Origin: Corallincola holothuriorum
GTDB lineage: Bacteria > Pseudomonadota > Gammaproteobacteria > Enterobacterales > Neiellaceae
Assembly: GCF_003336225.1 (NCBI RefSeq)
Contig: NZ_QPID01000006.1
Span: 230,207 to 294,206, forward strand
Reading direction: 5' to 3'
DNA: 64,000 nucleotides
This document shows, in pieces, positions 25,614 through 34,378 of this stretch (position 1 is the stretch's first letter; each line of letters opens with the position of its first letter). Below the pieces are notes generated by a model. It made no database searches, was not told the DNA's origin, and saw only the letters and a list, made by a program, of their open reading frames with translations. The translations under genes and the position numbers were made by a program.

Positions 25614-28586
25614 TTACTTAGTTTCAGGTAAAGAAGTGTTTAACGCTTCTGACTCACTCACACTGCTGTGTCTAAGCACCAGTCGGTCGATGTTCCATTT
25701 GATAGAGCGACCGCTGACAATCAGTGAATACTCGGTATTAGCCTTCAACTTATAAACTGGGTTCAGGTGTTCGTCATGGGACGGGTTTAGTTTACGTGCC
25801 CAACCCCAGCCTGACGCGTTACCGCCATAAAGCTTGGTGTCCTTCTTCAGAACAGCCAGGTCTGCACCGCCGGCACCTGCGCTAAAGTTACCCACCATGC
25901 GTACATAGCCGTCGTTGTTTTTATCACTAGGCTGGCCATCTAAGCGTTTGTGCGCTCGGATATACAGCTGGTAATCACCTGCTTTAGATACCTTAAAGGT
26001 ATAAGTCAGCGGGGAAGTGGCTGGGCCACCGTTTGAGCCATTGCCCGTAAACTCGATATGGCCGCTGCCGGTAAAGCCAGAAACAGACTGCTTTTTCTGC
26101 CACTTACCAAGGTTTGATTTAGTGCTTTCTGTTTCCATGATAACAAGGCCATCTTTCTCAATGAATAGGCCGTTATCAGGCTCAACCGGTGCAGAGTCAT
26201 CACCTTTGCGTACTAAGATCACCCAGTCGGAGTTACTGCTAGACGGAGCATTCCCCAACGCACGATAACCACCGGCAGAGACACTTTTCACCGAACCTTG
26301 CTGCAAAGCGCCGCCGCTGCGAGGGTTATACCAGTAGACGTTGAAGCTACCTTGCGTGCCGTTCAGGTTCAGCTCTGTTGTGCCGCCCTGTTTGAGGTAC
26401 ACAACGTACGTGTCGTTATGCTTATAGAATCCATAGTCATTAGCGTTGGTGCTGATATTGTTGTCATTTTTCATATTCCAGAATGGAATGTCGTTGTTAT
26501 TGAAAAATTCCAATGCATAACGTGCTACATCCCACCATTTGTCACGGCTGCGGAAGTCCTGCAGGCTTAAATCTGAGTGGGCATGGCTATAACCGAAGTA
26601 CCATTCGTTACCTGTGCCACCGCCCATAAATGTGCCCCAGAGGCCATTCTTACGACCATCAACATGGCTGTTACCGGCATCATTGTCTGGACGCATGGCA
26701 TGGGAAGCATCACCAGGCTCATCGACAGAAACAACCCAGTCTCTGCCACTTTCATTAGATCGGCGCACCCATTCAACCACCTGGCTATGCACATCACTAA
26801 AGTTAGCTTTGCTCATCTGCATTGAAAGACCATGCAGCTTAGATGCGTTGCCTAACAGTGGCGCATAGCGCTTTTCTTTCTCACCAGGGTAGGTGTGCAA
26901 TACCACCGGGTGCTGGTATGGGTCATTATCGGCAAAGAACTTGGCCATCGATTTCAACTGAGCCGTGGTCTGGGTCGTTTCTTCGCCTAAATTCCAGTTC
27001 AGTGCCAGGTTGTGACCAAATCGTGCAATCAGCTCTCGATAGTAGAGTTTACGTTGGTTACCTAAATTGCCACCATCTAGTAGCTGATCATTTTCAGTTT
27101 CCTGAGTCTTAAAGTGGAGAAAGATCCCTTTACTTTGCATGTGAGCAAAAACGATCTCCCACTGATCCAGGCGAGAAACGTCCATACGGTAACGCTCACC
27201 GTAGCTGGTGTAAGGGAATACGTTTTGGTCATCACCATTGATATTCATGGTTAGGAACGACATCGCATTCAGGCCTTCGCTGGCGATATAGTTCACCGCA
27301 CCAATCAGGCCTTTACCTTTACCATTCTTCCAGGTGGGATCACCGTTCTTCCAATCAGCAACGTGCGGTGTCCACTGTTTAATCAGGTGGTCTTTTTTAC
27401 CGTCAGATTTAAAACCGCCATCAAAGTCAGCGTAAGCTAGCAGGTTCTCTGGTGAGTCAGCCCCTTGCTTGAGGAAGTATTCGCCGGTGCCAGCGAAGCG
27501 GAGGTAGCGGCCATCTACATATGCCAAAAGGCCTTTACCGCGGAAATCTCGGCCTGTTTTATTACTCTTAGCAATATCAAAGCTGCCTTCTACACCGTCG
27601 ATATCACCGCCAGACTGACCAGCATATCGATCATTTTCAAAGACAACATTTTTACCTTTGCGGAAAGAGACTGAGTAATCCCAGGTACCCGTTACATTCG
27701 GGGAAAAATGGACGCGCCACTTATTACCAGAAGAAGCGCCACTGTTAGCTGCTTTACCATCGGCGGCGTAGTAGCCGGGCACGACAAAATAGTTGTCGCC
27801 GTTGCTGAAAGTGACATCCATACGATAGTCGGTGAATGGGTTGGTAGACGCTGTCTCGCTGCTATTCGGGCCGTCAAAGGTGATTGTCACTTTGTGCCAC
27901 TGGCGCATCTCACCGGTTACCTCTTCCTCACCGCCAGGGGTTGGATCAGGATCTGGTTCAGGATCCGTGTCGCCATCCATATCACGACACACTTCATTGC
28001 CGCATTGGCAGTAGCTTTGATCGGAGCGCGAATTAACACAGTCATTGGCGCTCTGGCCGTAAATGTTTTTACACTGTGCTGTGGTGTCGCACTCATCCCC
28101 ATAATCGGGTTCTTCTTCTACTGGTGGTTCATCCGGCTCATTTAGTTCACTACATACGCCATCATCACATTGGCAATAGCTTTGGTCTGATTGTGAGTTG
28201 ACACAATCGTAAGCGGTGTCGCCATATATATTTTTGCACTGTGCCGTGGTGTCGCACTCATCACCTAACTGTGGTTGCTCTTGCGCTGGCGCGTCTGGCT
28301 CACTCAACTCACTGCATACACCGTCATTGCATTGACAATAGCTTTCGTTTGAGTAGGAGTTAACGCAGTCATAGGCTTCATCGCCATACTGGGCGCGACA
28401 CTCTGCTGTAGTGTCACATTCATCAGGATCTACTGCAGCAACCACCATTGAATGGCTGCGGGCGAATAAGTTTTCGTAAGGAGCAGGGCCTGCGGATAGG
28501 TCGATCCCGTTATTTTGAGCGGCGTACGCAAATTGACCAATCAGCAGGCTTAAAAGGCACAGTGCCTTTAGTATCCCGTTATTCAT
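25614..28586 (-). CDS. Secreted multidomain DUF5060-type glycoside-hydrolase-like protein with Cys-rich repeats
   Basis: A 990-residue exported protein. Signal peptide 1-23. Three cysteine-rich repeats lie at about 56-94, 110-148 and 165-203, each with six Cys spaced C-x5-C-x10-C-x9-C-x-C-x4-C, joined by proline/acidic linkers. Next is a DUF5060-like beta domain (about 226-320; FTDYRMDVTFSNGD, WRVHFSPNVTGTWDYSV). A TIM-barrel-like catalytic part follows (about 350-700) with candidate acids in FKTQETEND, NLGEETTQ and SVDEPGDASH. Then come a putative collagen-binding-type domain (about 750-830) and a C-terminal carbohydrate-binding-like domain (about 850-980). It likely attacks an extracellular polysaccharide; substrate unknown. 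Start follows AGGAAC. It stands alone with a terminator. Confidence 0.8.
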   Translation of the reverse strand: MNNGILKALCLLSLLIGQFAYAAQNNGIDLSAGPAPYENLFARSHSMVVAAVDPDECDTTAECRAQYGDEAYDCVNSYSNESYCQCNDGVCSELSEPDAPAQEQPQLGDECDTTAQCKNIYGDTAYDCVNSQSDQSYCQCDDGVCSELNEPDEPPVEEEPDYGDECDTTAQCKNIYGQSANDCVNSRSDQSYCQCGNEVCRDMDGDTDPEPDPDPTPGGEEEVTGEMRQWHKVTITFDGPNSSETASTNPFTDYRMDVTFSNGDNYFVVPGYYAADGKAANSGASSGNKWRVHFSPNVTGTWDYSVSFRKGKNVVFENDRYAGQSGGDIDGVEGSFDIAKSNKTGRDFRGKGLLAYVDGRYLRFAGTGEYFLKQGADSPENLLAYADFDGGFKSDGKKDHLIKQWTPHVADWKNGDPTWKNGKGKGLIGAVNYIASEGLNAMSFLTMNINGDDQNVFPYTSYGERYRMDVSRLDQWEIVFAHMQSKGIFLHFKTQETENDQLLDGGNLGNQRKLYYRELIARFGHNLALNWNLGEETTQTTAQLKSMAKFFADNDPYQHPVVLHTYPGEKEKRYAPLLGNASKLHGLSMQMSKANFSDVHSQVVEWVRRSNESGRDWVVSVDEPGDASHAMRPDNDAGNSHVDGRKNGLWGTFMGGGTGNEWYFGYSHAHSDLSLQDFRSRDKWWDVARYALEFFNNNDIPFWNMKNDNNISTNANDYGFYKHNDTYVVYLKQGGTTELNLNGTQGSFNVYWYNPRSGGALQQGSVKSVSAGGYRALGNAPSSSNSDWVILVRKGDDSAPVEPDNGLFIEKDGLVIMETESTKSNLGKWQKKQSVSGFTGSGHIEFTGNGSNGGPATSPLTYTFKVSKAGDYQLYIRAHKRLDGQPSDKNNDGYVRMVGNFSAGAGGADLAVLKKDTKLYGGNASGWGWARKLNPSHDEHLNPVYKLKANTEYSLIVSGRSIKWNIDRLVLRHSSVSESEALNTSLPETK

Positions 28587-29101
28587 TATTATGTTCCTAT
28601 TATTGGCTGAGCCCTTCGTAAAGGACCAAGGTGGACGACTTTTCGTCAGTCGATCACGACAGCAAATCCGGAATACAACCCACAGAAACTACAATGCTGA
28701 AGTGGTCAGATTACTGAGTATGCCGAAAGGTTGTGTTTGCGTCAAAAAATTGACTAAAAATGTTTTTGTCTTATAAAGCAAAGGGTAATGGTGGGTATAT
28801 TTTTGACGCATTATCTTTCATTGACTAACTGGCTAGCCGGTTATAGCGCTAGGTAGAACTAAGTGGCGAGCGATTGTCTATCACAGCACTTTAGTTCTTA
28901 CGGATTGCAGGGCCTCAGGTTGGGGGTAGAGAATCTGTCCCTCTCTTGTCGTGCCAATCGGTTAAAAATAGTGTCGAACCTTTTTACATTCTCATCAGAT
29001 GATCGTGTAGCCATATTGTAAAAGCGCCACTAAACAATAGGTTGTGAGATTGGTTCAGGTTTTGCGTGTTTTTTGACCTAATTAAACTTGGAGGGCTAAA
29101 C
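28587..29101. other. Intergenic region, no gene seen
   Basis: About 515 bases between divergently oriented secreted-protein genes. It should contain both promoters. I see no RNA gene, repeat or convincing operator in it. Short reading frames here lack ribosome sites and family features. Confidence 0.5.
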
Positions 29102-29701
29102 ATGAACAAGGCTGTTTTTATACTCTCGCTGTTACTCGCTGGGACTGCGAATGCTGGGGTTATCACGTTTGACGAGTTTGCTGCAGATAATGCTAATGGG
29201 CCGCTTGCATCAGCAAGGTATGACTATCTTGGCGTGACTTTTGTCGCCACAGATGACGGCAGTACCTGGGGCGGACTAGCCAATGGAGACCCTGGTAATT
29301 GGGACTTAGAAGGGACTAACGGCAGTATTTTTTCAGGCTTTAACGGTGCGAGTGATGGGCTTACCATGTTGTTCTCATCAGACGTCACAGGTTTTTCTCT
29401 TGATGCATCACGTTCCAGCGGTTCCAACGATGGCGACACGTTTACCGTCGAAGGTTGGTTGGACGGTGCATTAGTACAAACCTTGGATATTACTTTTGGT
29501 GCGGTAAATTCATGGTCAACGCTAGCGCTTTCGACAGCGGTGGATGAAGTGCGCTGGATGGGCTTCGGTAGCGGATTTAACCCATACGGTGTAGATAATA
29601 TTCAGTGGAACTCTGCCACAGTTCCTGCGCCTGCTAGTATCGCTTTGCTAGGTTTAGCCGTCGCAGGGTTTGCTTTTGCAAGAAAGAGACATTCCGCTTA
29701 G
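29102..29701 (+). CDS. PEP-CTERM sorted exported protein
   Basis: A 199-residue protein starting at 29102, with GGAGG eight bases upstream and a clean signal peptide (MNKAVFILSLLLAGTANAG). The middle is a beta-rich acidic/aromatic domain, with segments such as FSGFNGASDGLTMLFSSDVTGF and DNIQWNSATV, typical of PEP-CTERM proteins with a lectin-like fold. The C-terminus VPAPASIALLGLAVAGFAFARKRHSA is a PEP-CTERM tripartite signal: motif, membrane helix, basic end. Such proteins are processed by an exosortase (EpsH) and attached at the surface with exopolysaccharide. No exosortase gene is in the window. A terminator follows. Confidence 0.88.
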   Translation: MNKAVFILSLLLAGTANAGVITFDEFAADNANGPLASARYDYLGVTFVATDDGSTWGGLANGDPGNWDLEGTNGSIFSGFNGASDGLTMLFSSDVTGFSLDASRSSGSNDGDTFTVEGWLDGALVQTLDITFGAVNSWSTLALSTAVDEVRWMGFGSGFNPYGVDNIQWNSATVPAPASIALLGLAVAGFAFARKRHSA

Positions 29702-29728
29702 CTCTGAGGTTTGTCTTATCAAATATTA

Positions 29729-29754
29729 GCCTCGACCTTGGTCGGGGCTTTTTT
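29729..29754 (+). terminator. Terminator of the PEP-CTERM gene
   Basis: GCCTCGACC, loop, GGTCGGGGC followed by six T residues, 28 bases after the stop codon. A classical rho-independent terminator with one mismatch in the stem. Confidence 0.88.
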
Positions 29755-29810
29755 ACGTTAGATAAGCATATTGTGTTTTATAAGAGCGATGAGTCCGCCG
29801 GTTTTTACCC

Positions 29811-29840
29811 AAAAAAACAGGCGGTTAAGCCTGTTTTTTT
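29811..29840. terminator. Terminator of the bacterioferritin operon
   Basis: AAAAAAACAGGC and GCCTGTTTTTTT form a perfect stem with a six-base loop, 29 bases beyond the last bacterioferritin stop on the minus strand. T runs on both sides allow both directions. Confidence 0.9.
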
Positions 29841-29868
29841 CTTTGCAGCCGCTATTTTGCGACTAAAA

Positions 29869-30339
29869 TTACGCCATTTGCGATTGCTGATAGTTCTGTA
29901 AGCCAATTCGCTTGATCAATCCCAGCTGTTGCTCCAGCCAGTAAGCGTGATCTTCTTCGGTGTCTTCTAACAGCTTTTCCAGGATCTCACGACTTTGATA
30001 ATCCTGCTCTGCTTCAGACAGCGCGATCGCTGCTTTTAGACTGGTGGCGACATCGTACTCAAGTTGCAGGTCGTTTTGCAGCATCTCTTCTACGTTGCTG
30101 CCAATGCGCAGGCCGTCACGCTTGGTCATGCAGGGCACACCTTCCAAAAACAAAATGCGTTCAATCAGCAACGAAGCATGGCCTTTCTCATCTTCAAACT
30201 CATGGGCGATGCGTTCGTACAGTTTTTCCAAGCCCCAGTCCTGATACATGCGAGAGTGAATAAAATACTGATCCATTGCGGTTAGTTCAGCCGCGAGTAG
30301 GGTATTTAGTGCGCCGATGACTTTTGCATTACCTTTCAT
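29869..30339 (-). CDS. bfr: Bacterioferritin, ferroxidase-type subunit
   Basis: A 156-residue bacterioferritin. The four-helix ferritin fold is visible ([39 protein letters not shown]). By alignment to E. coli Bfr, all ferroxidase ligands appear kept: E18, E51 and H54 in FEDEKGHA, the third-helix Glu, and E127/H130 in [10 protein letters not shown]. The haem-binding Met52 is replaced by Lys. This subunit can oxidise iron but should not bind haem between subunits. It has AAGGAG eight bases before the start and lies 21 bases downstream of its paralogue in one operon. The two probably build a mixed 24-mer. Confidence 0.93.
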   Translation of the reverse strand: MKGNAKVIGALNTLLAAELTAMDQYFIHSRMYQDWGLEKLYERIAHEFEDEKGHASLLIERILFLEGVPCMTKRDGLRIGSNVEEMLQNDLQLEYDVATSLKAAIALSEAEQDYQSREILEKLLEDTEEDHAYWLEQQLGLIKRIGLQNYQQSQMA

Positions 30340-30360
30340 CTTTGTTCTCCTTATCCGCTG

Positions 30361-30825
30361 CTAAAGCTGGGCTTGTTGGTAGTTTTCGAGACCGATCTCT
30401 TTTATCAAGTGCTGCTGGGTTTCTAGCCAATCAAGATACTCCTCTTCATCCTCAAGGATCTCTTCAAGCAACTGACGGCTGACATAATCCTTCTTTGTTT
30501 CACACAAAGAGATAGCAGAGCGTAGCTGGATCAGTTGGTCATGCTCCAGCTCCATGTCGCAGCTGATCATCTCTTCGGTGTGCTCACCGATCCTTAGATG
30601 TGCCAGCTTCTGCAAGTTAGGTAACCCCTCCAAAAACAGTACGCGTTCAATCAGCGCATCGGCTTGCTTCATATCCTTAATCGACTTCTTATAAGCCTTC
30701 TCATTCAGCGCTGACAGCCCCCAGTTCTTAAACATCCGAGCATGGAGAAAGTACTGATTAATTGAGGTCAGTTCAGTGGTTAAAACCTGATTTAAACAGC
30801 TGATGATATCTGTGTCGCCGCGCAT
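30361..30825 (-). CDS. bfr: Bacterioferritin, haem-type subunit with degenerate ferroxidase centre
   Basis: A 154-residue bacterioferritin opening MRGDTDIISCLNQVLTTELT, close to E. coli Bfr. It keeps the haem ligand Met52 (SIKDMKQADALIERV). By the same alignment ferroxidase ligands are lost: E51 is Asp, H54 is Gln, H130 is Tyr (DEEEYLDWLE). It is thus complementary to the downstream subunit. Paired Bfr subunits of this type are known in Neisseria and Pseudomonas. First gene of the operon, with GGAGG five bases before the ATG. I looked for a Fur-like operator upstream and did not find a clear one. Confidence 0.92.
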   Translation of the reverse strand: MRGDTDIISCLNQVLTTELTSINQYFLHARMFKNWGLSALNEKAYKKSIKDMKQADALIERVLFLEGLPNLQKLAHLRIGEHTEEMISCDMELEHDQLIQLRSAISLCETKKDYVSRQLLEEILEDEEEYLDWLETQQHLIKEIGLENYQQAQL

Positions 30826-31193
30826 TGAGCCTCCGGAAATTAGTAGGAATTGATAGCCAGTTATAAAAGTAGCTAGGGCAGCAGAGAACTGCCATTAAAC
30901 AATTGAAAAATAACCTGTTTGATAATCTAGGTTAGAATGGTTGCTATTCGTATGTTGATTTGAACCCATGAACCAAACCCGTATTTTTCCGTCGCTACTA
31001 GGGTGATTGCGAATGGATATCAACATAGCTACAAAGTTATCCATTTTTAGCGATGAGAACAGACTAAAGTGTGTTGTAACTGGTTGTTTTAGCAGTTAAA
31101 TAGCTGGTAGAGTGGTTTGATTTATGAGTGATGGCAGGGAAAATTCACTCCGGCCAAGGAGGAGATCTCCCTTCTACAATAGAAAAGGGACAT
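30826..31193. other. Intergenic region upstream of the bfr operon
   Basis: The region contains the bfr promoter on the minus strand and the promoter of the small membrane protein on the plus strand. A strong Shine-Dalgarno-like AAGGAGGAG at about 31156-31164 is not followed by a start codon at usable distance. No RNA gene recognised. Confidence 0.4.
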
Positions 31194-31574
31194 ATGCTAA
31201 ATCTAACCGCAGCCATTGCCGTCTCAATCTGTAATCTTGTTTATGCTGCTGTTATCTATCTGTCACTGCACGGCTGGCTAGTGGCTCACGACCCGGGTGG
31301 CATGCAATTGCTCATTCACCTTATCATTACAACACCGGTTATCGTTATTACGACGATTTGGCTGTATTTTGTCACCAAAACCACGCCGATAAGTGCGGTG
31401 GCATGGAAGCTGAATCTGGCCGCTATGCTCATTCCTGTCATGAGTTTGCAAACAGGTGTTACTTACTATCACTTTGATATAGTCGGCCTTGGAATCGCTG
31501 TGATCACAGCGCTCTCCCTATTTGGCCTTTACATAAAGGCAGTAGTTGAAAATCCAGCGGAACGGTGCAAGTAA
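31194..31574 (+). CDS. Small four-helix membrane protein, unknown function
   Basis: A 126-residue protein starting MLNLTAAIAVSICNLVYAAV after AAAAGGGA. The frame also has earlier starts (31128), but these would put a polar tail before the first helix and lack a well-placed ribosome site. Four hydrophobic segments at about 4-26, 36-60, 68-86 and 93-112 imply an inner-membrane protein with a short basic tail (ENPAERCK). I do not recognise the family. Nothing in the neighbours (bacterioferritins upstream on the other strand, an ankyrin gene downstream) points to a job. Confidence 0.6.
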   Translation: MLNLTAAIAVSICNLVYAAVIYLSLHGWLVAHDPGGMQLLIHLIITTPVIVITTIWLYFVTKTTPISAVAWKLNLAAMLIPVMSLQTGVTYYHFDIVGLGIAVITALSLFGLYIKAVVENPAERCK

Positions 31575-31889
31575 GCACCGCTGGTACAGCATTTTTTGGG
31601 ATGCGGGGCGATCCCTCATATCGTAATTTTTCCGAGATATTCTATTCGCCATCGCTGTGAGTGATGAATTCGCTCAAGGAGCTTACATCACCCAGCCCCC
31701 ATGAGATCGTTAAGTCGTGATTATTTCTTTTGTGCAAGGTATGCACTATTAGGTTTTTAGGCGCATTGGCTACTTGATTAGGGATGGTGCCAGAAGATCC
31801 TTCATTCGCTGAGCTTTTAGTTACGTTTATTCAGCGTGCTTTGCGCTCACTGGATGTTGATTTAGAATTGACGCTAATTCGAGTTAATA
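31575..31889. other. Intergenic region, no gene seen
   Basis: About 315 bases. An imperfect stem (GGTGC and GCACC, extended by CCAGC and GCTGG) at about 31553-31585 spans the end of the membrane-protein gene and is followed by a T run at about 31592, so it may be a terminator. Nothing else recognisable. Confidence 0.35.
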
Positions 31890-32507
31890 ATGGACACACC
31901 AATGAACTGTTCTCGCTTTATCTGCCACATACGTAAGTTAGTCATATTTGCGGTTATTAGTTTGCCGCTCACAGTGAATGCAAGCGATGAGCTGGTTACT
32001 GCAGCAAGTGATGGCGATCTGAATGAAGTCAAAGCGTTATTAGATGCTGGCGCAAACATTAATTTCGTCGATCAGTATTCAGGATGGGATAGAACGGCAC
32101 TTATCGCCGCTAGTCGTAACGGCCATGTTGAGGTTGTGCGCTTGCTTCTTAAGCACAAAGCCAATCCCAATTTAGGAGACGCTGGTGAGATGACAGCGCT
32201 CAACCGGTCGGTTAAGAAAGGTCATGCGGAAGTTGTATCACTGCTTCTGTCTAATGGTGCCGATCCGGAGGCATTTACTGATGAGCTAGGCCGTTCACCA
32301 CTCGTATGGTCTGTATTCTTTGCTGATGGAAACGACCAATCCGCCCAGATCTCTATCTTTAGTGCGTTGATTGAGCACAAAGCCAAGTGCGTGGAAAAAC
32401 TTGAGATATGGGATAAAACGGTAGTGATGAAGGATAAGGCTAAGAAAGCAGGTGATGCATTTTATGCGGCGTATCTCAAAGGATGCCCGGACAAAACTGG
32501 TAGTTAA
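31890..32507 (+). CDS. Exported ankyrin-repeat protein
   Basis: A 205-residue protein with an N-terminal signal peptide (about 1-31, hydrophobic LVIFAVISLPLTVNA). Three to four ankyrin repeats follow (about 38-150; DELVTAASDGDLNEVKALLDAGANIN, RTALIAASRNGHVEVVRLLLKHKANPN, MTALNRSVKKGHAEVVSLLLSNGADPE). The C-terminus is lysine-rich with two Cys (C168 and C199). Ankyrin repeats bind proteins; periplasmic ones in gammaproteobacteria are often linked to catalase protection or toxin immunity, but no such partner is adjacent. The second Met (31902) is an equally possible start, with GGA seven bases upstream. It lies immediately left of the cassette array. Confidence 0.78.
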   Translation: MDTPMNCSRFICHIRKLVIFAVISLPLTVNASDELVTAASDGDLNEVKALLDAGANINFVDQYSGWDRTALIAASRNGHVEVVRLLLKHKANPNLGDAGEMTALNRSVKKGHAEVVSLLLSNGADPEAFTDELGRSPLVWSVFFADGNDQSAQISIFSALIEHKAKCVEKLEIWDKTVVMKDKAKKAGDAFYAAYLKGCPDKTGS

Positions 32508-32522
32508 AAACGACGGTTAGCA

Positions 32523-32628
32523 GGACACCCCCGACGCGGTAGCTAAATGTTGATGATTTTCTGATGTTAAAAGTGAGCTCGATCAGAATTTCAGATACGT
32601 TTGTTAAATCGGTGCGAGATGGGTGTCC
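32523..32628. repeat. 106-bp segment bounded by inverted GGACACCC / GGGTGTCC
   Basis: GGACACCC at 32523-32530 and its reverse complement at 32621-32628 flank a short non-coding segment between the ankyrin gene and the first broken cassette end. It could be a small palindromic element or a chance pair. It lies 9 bases left of the junction where the cassette remnant begins (32638). Confidence 0.35.
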
Positions 32629-32637
32629 AGCAAAGCC

Positions 32638-32743
32638 GGCAGGGGGATTCGGCGAAGATCTTATTGAAGCATTAGAACCGATATTTCTGCAGCTTCCGGT
32701 CGAGGGTTTTGTCGCCAGCTTGGGTAGCGACAGTGGCAGTTAA
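32638..32743 (+). pseudogene. Tail of a third copy of the small cassette gene
   Basis: This stretch encodes the last 34 codons (from the AGGFGEDLIEALEPI segment to the stop) of the 113-aa cassette protein, almost identical to 34615-34720 and 36550-36655. Sequence left of 32638 is unrelated to the other copies, so the front of this copy has been lost. It shows that at least three cassette units once existed. Confidence 0.85.
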
Positions 32744-32914
32744 ATTGAGCGGTGTTAGTTGTGTGTTTAGCGGAACCAAGGTCTTCCAATCCCCGCTTTT
32801 CTGTTTCAATGCTGCTCTTGGTTTAGACATAGATCAAAGGAAAAAACCATTAATCAGCTGCGTCATTGACTTCAAAATAGGAAGGCCGATAGCTCACTCC
32901 CGCTGAATATGCCT

Positions 32915-32996
32915 TTACTCTTTGCTGCTCTTTTTATCCTGCATTTCAGTTTTTAAGGCTTTGTACTTTTGTTGGGCTTTAATACGGATCGCTTTA
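32915..32996 (-). pseudogene. 3' fragment of the coiled-coil gene carried in the array (copy 1)
   Basis: Minus-strand fragment matching the last 27 codons of the intact gene at 36828-37109 (QQKYKALKTEMQDKK region to stop). It breaks off at GATCGCTTTA, after which the leader of the large cassette gene begins. It has no start and is a by-product of cassette duplication. Confidence 0.85.
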
Positions 32997-33048
32997 GGAG
33001 TTTTTTTACTTGATGAGGAATGGATGCCCAATAAACCTAGGAGGACGA

Positions 33049-34356
33049 ATGAGCGAAACGTTGAATGAAACCAGCGCATTGGCGTTGCAGATGAAAATTA
33101 TTGATGACCCTACGTGGCAACAACAGCGTCAGGCACATTGGGATGAAGAGCATCAGGATGCTTATGCTGAATGCTGGCCACGCACTACAGTAAAGGCCGT
33201 TAAGCAACTCTTTATGCGCGGAGAAATCAATCGCAAAGGGCTCGCTAAGTTTTCAGCAGGACAAAGGGTCGCTCTCTATTTCCAATTATTCCCAGTTCAA
33301 AGTCGAGAAGCGTTTATATTTATTCTGGGTCAACTTGAAGGTGATGAAATTGCCAATTTTAATGCACATGAGAAAGCAGGTACGTTTTTCTATGCATTGT
33401 TGAAAATTAAATCTGATATACGCCATGACAGGTTTGCAGATCAGTCAAAAGCGCAACGGTTAGCGATTTTTGACTGGTTTTGGGGTGACAAGTTTGACCT
33501 GAATAGACGGGTACCCTGTTTAGTCGGAGGCTCTTCACAGCCGATAGACGTAATAGCAATGACTGTTTTACGGCATTTTTTATCGAGTATTTTTTCCTGG
33601 ATGGATTGCGCGGAAAAACACCAACCAGCTCCCTTTTGGTTGGAGCGAATGGATTACGCCTTATCGGCTTTTGACTGCCTTGATGAAGATGCGTTTTCGA
33701 TACAGCGATATGACGGACATGATAAAAACAGAGAGGGATTTCAGAGGGTTTTATGGGGACTGCTGGCTGGCCCAATAAAAAGTGCTGTGAATAAGCTACC
33801 TGCCCATATAAAAGAGATGAATCAGATACGTGATAAGCTGATCGTTCGCTTCCGTGAGATAGCTGACCACAAACCTGCTTTTGATTCCCTATGGCAGCAC
33901 ATAGATAAGCATGGTGTGGATTTTGAGAGGAAGCTTAAAATCACCTTTACTCTGAGTGAGGAACAGTTAATCGAGTGGCGCAGCACAATCACTCAGGGGA
34001 AGTCACCTACCTACTTTGGTGATGATGATCGCCATGAGCGCTGGTCTTCAACTGAAGCAATTGATAGCAAACTACGTCGATTGCTAAAGCGAACCGATCC
34101 ACTTTTGGATAAAGCATGGGCTGATCTGTTTTGTAAAGGTACCTCAAATGTTGAATTAGGAGCTGATGAAGAGGATTTAGATGAACCTTGGGTTCAATTA
34201 GAACTGAGAAAAAATATCAACGGTACTCTAATTCTACTTTATATTTTTCCTGAAAGTATCCAAGATGTTGATGCATTAGAGGTGGGAGTTTTTGACATTA
34301 TTAGCCAGCTACCTGTTTCTGATTTATTTAGTTGGCAGTATTTCGGTCCAATTTAA
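33049..34356 (+). CDS. Large cassette protein, copy 1 (unknown function)
   Basis: A 435-residue cytoplasmic-looking protein. I take the ATG at 33049 because a perfect AGGAGG sits four bases upstream; the frame opens 13 codons earlier without one. It begins MSETLNETSALALQMKI. No signal peptide, membrane segment or known catalytic motif is visible. It is rich in Trp and charged residues (WPRTTVKAVKQLF, LAIFDWFWGDKFDLNRR, HIKEMNQIRDK, QLPVSDLFSWQYFGPI). Residues 1-65 and the last 15 are nearly identical to copy 2, while the middle and the 330-400 region differ widely. The small acidic gene follows after 22 bases. Function unknown; a partner or specificity role is only a guess. Confidence 0.75.
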   Translation: MSETLNETSALALQMKIIDDPTWQQQRQAHWDEEHQDAYAECWPRTTVKAVKQLFMRGEINRKGLAKFSAGQRVALYFQLFPVQSREAFIFILGQLEGDEIANFNAHEKAGTFFYALLKIKSDIRHDRFADQSKAQRLAIFDWFWGDKFDLNRRVPCLVGGSSQPIDVIAMTVLRHFLSSIFSWMDCAEKHQPAPFWLERMDYALSAFDCLDEDAFSIQRYDGHDKNREGFQRVLWGLLAGPIKSAVNKLPAHIKEMNQIRDKLIVRFREIADHKPAFDSLWQHIDKHGVDFERKLKITFTLSEEQLIEWRSTITQGKSPTYFGDDDRHERWSSTEAIDSKLRRLLKRTDPLLDKAWADLFCKGTSNVELGADEEDLDEPWVQLELRKNINGTLILLYIFPESIQDVDALEVGVFDIISQLPVSDLFSWQYFGPI

Positions 34357-34378
34357 TTTTGCGTAAGTAGCGTAAGTG

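Noticed and set aside
27708-28145. 145-codon plus-strand frame with hydrophobic stretches
   Set aside because: Antisense to the Cys-rich repeats of the secreted protein; no ribosome site and composition explained by the coding strand.
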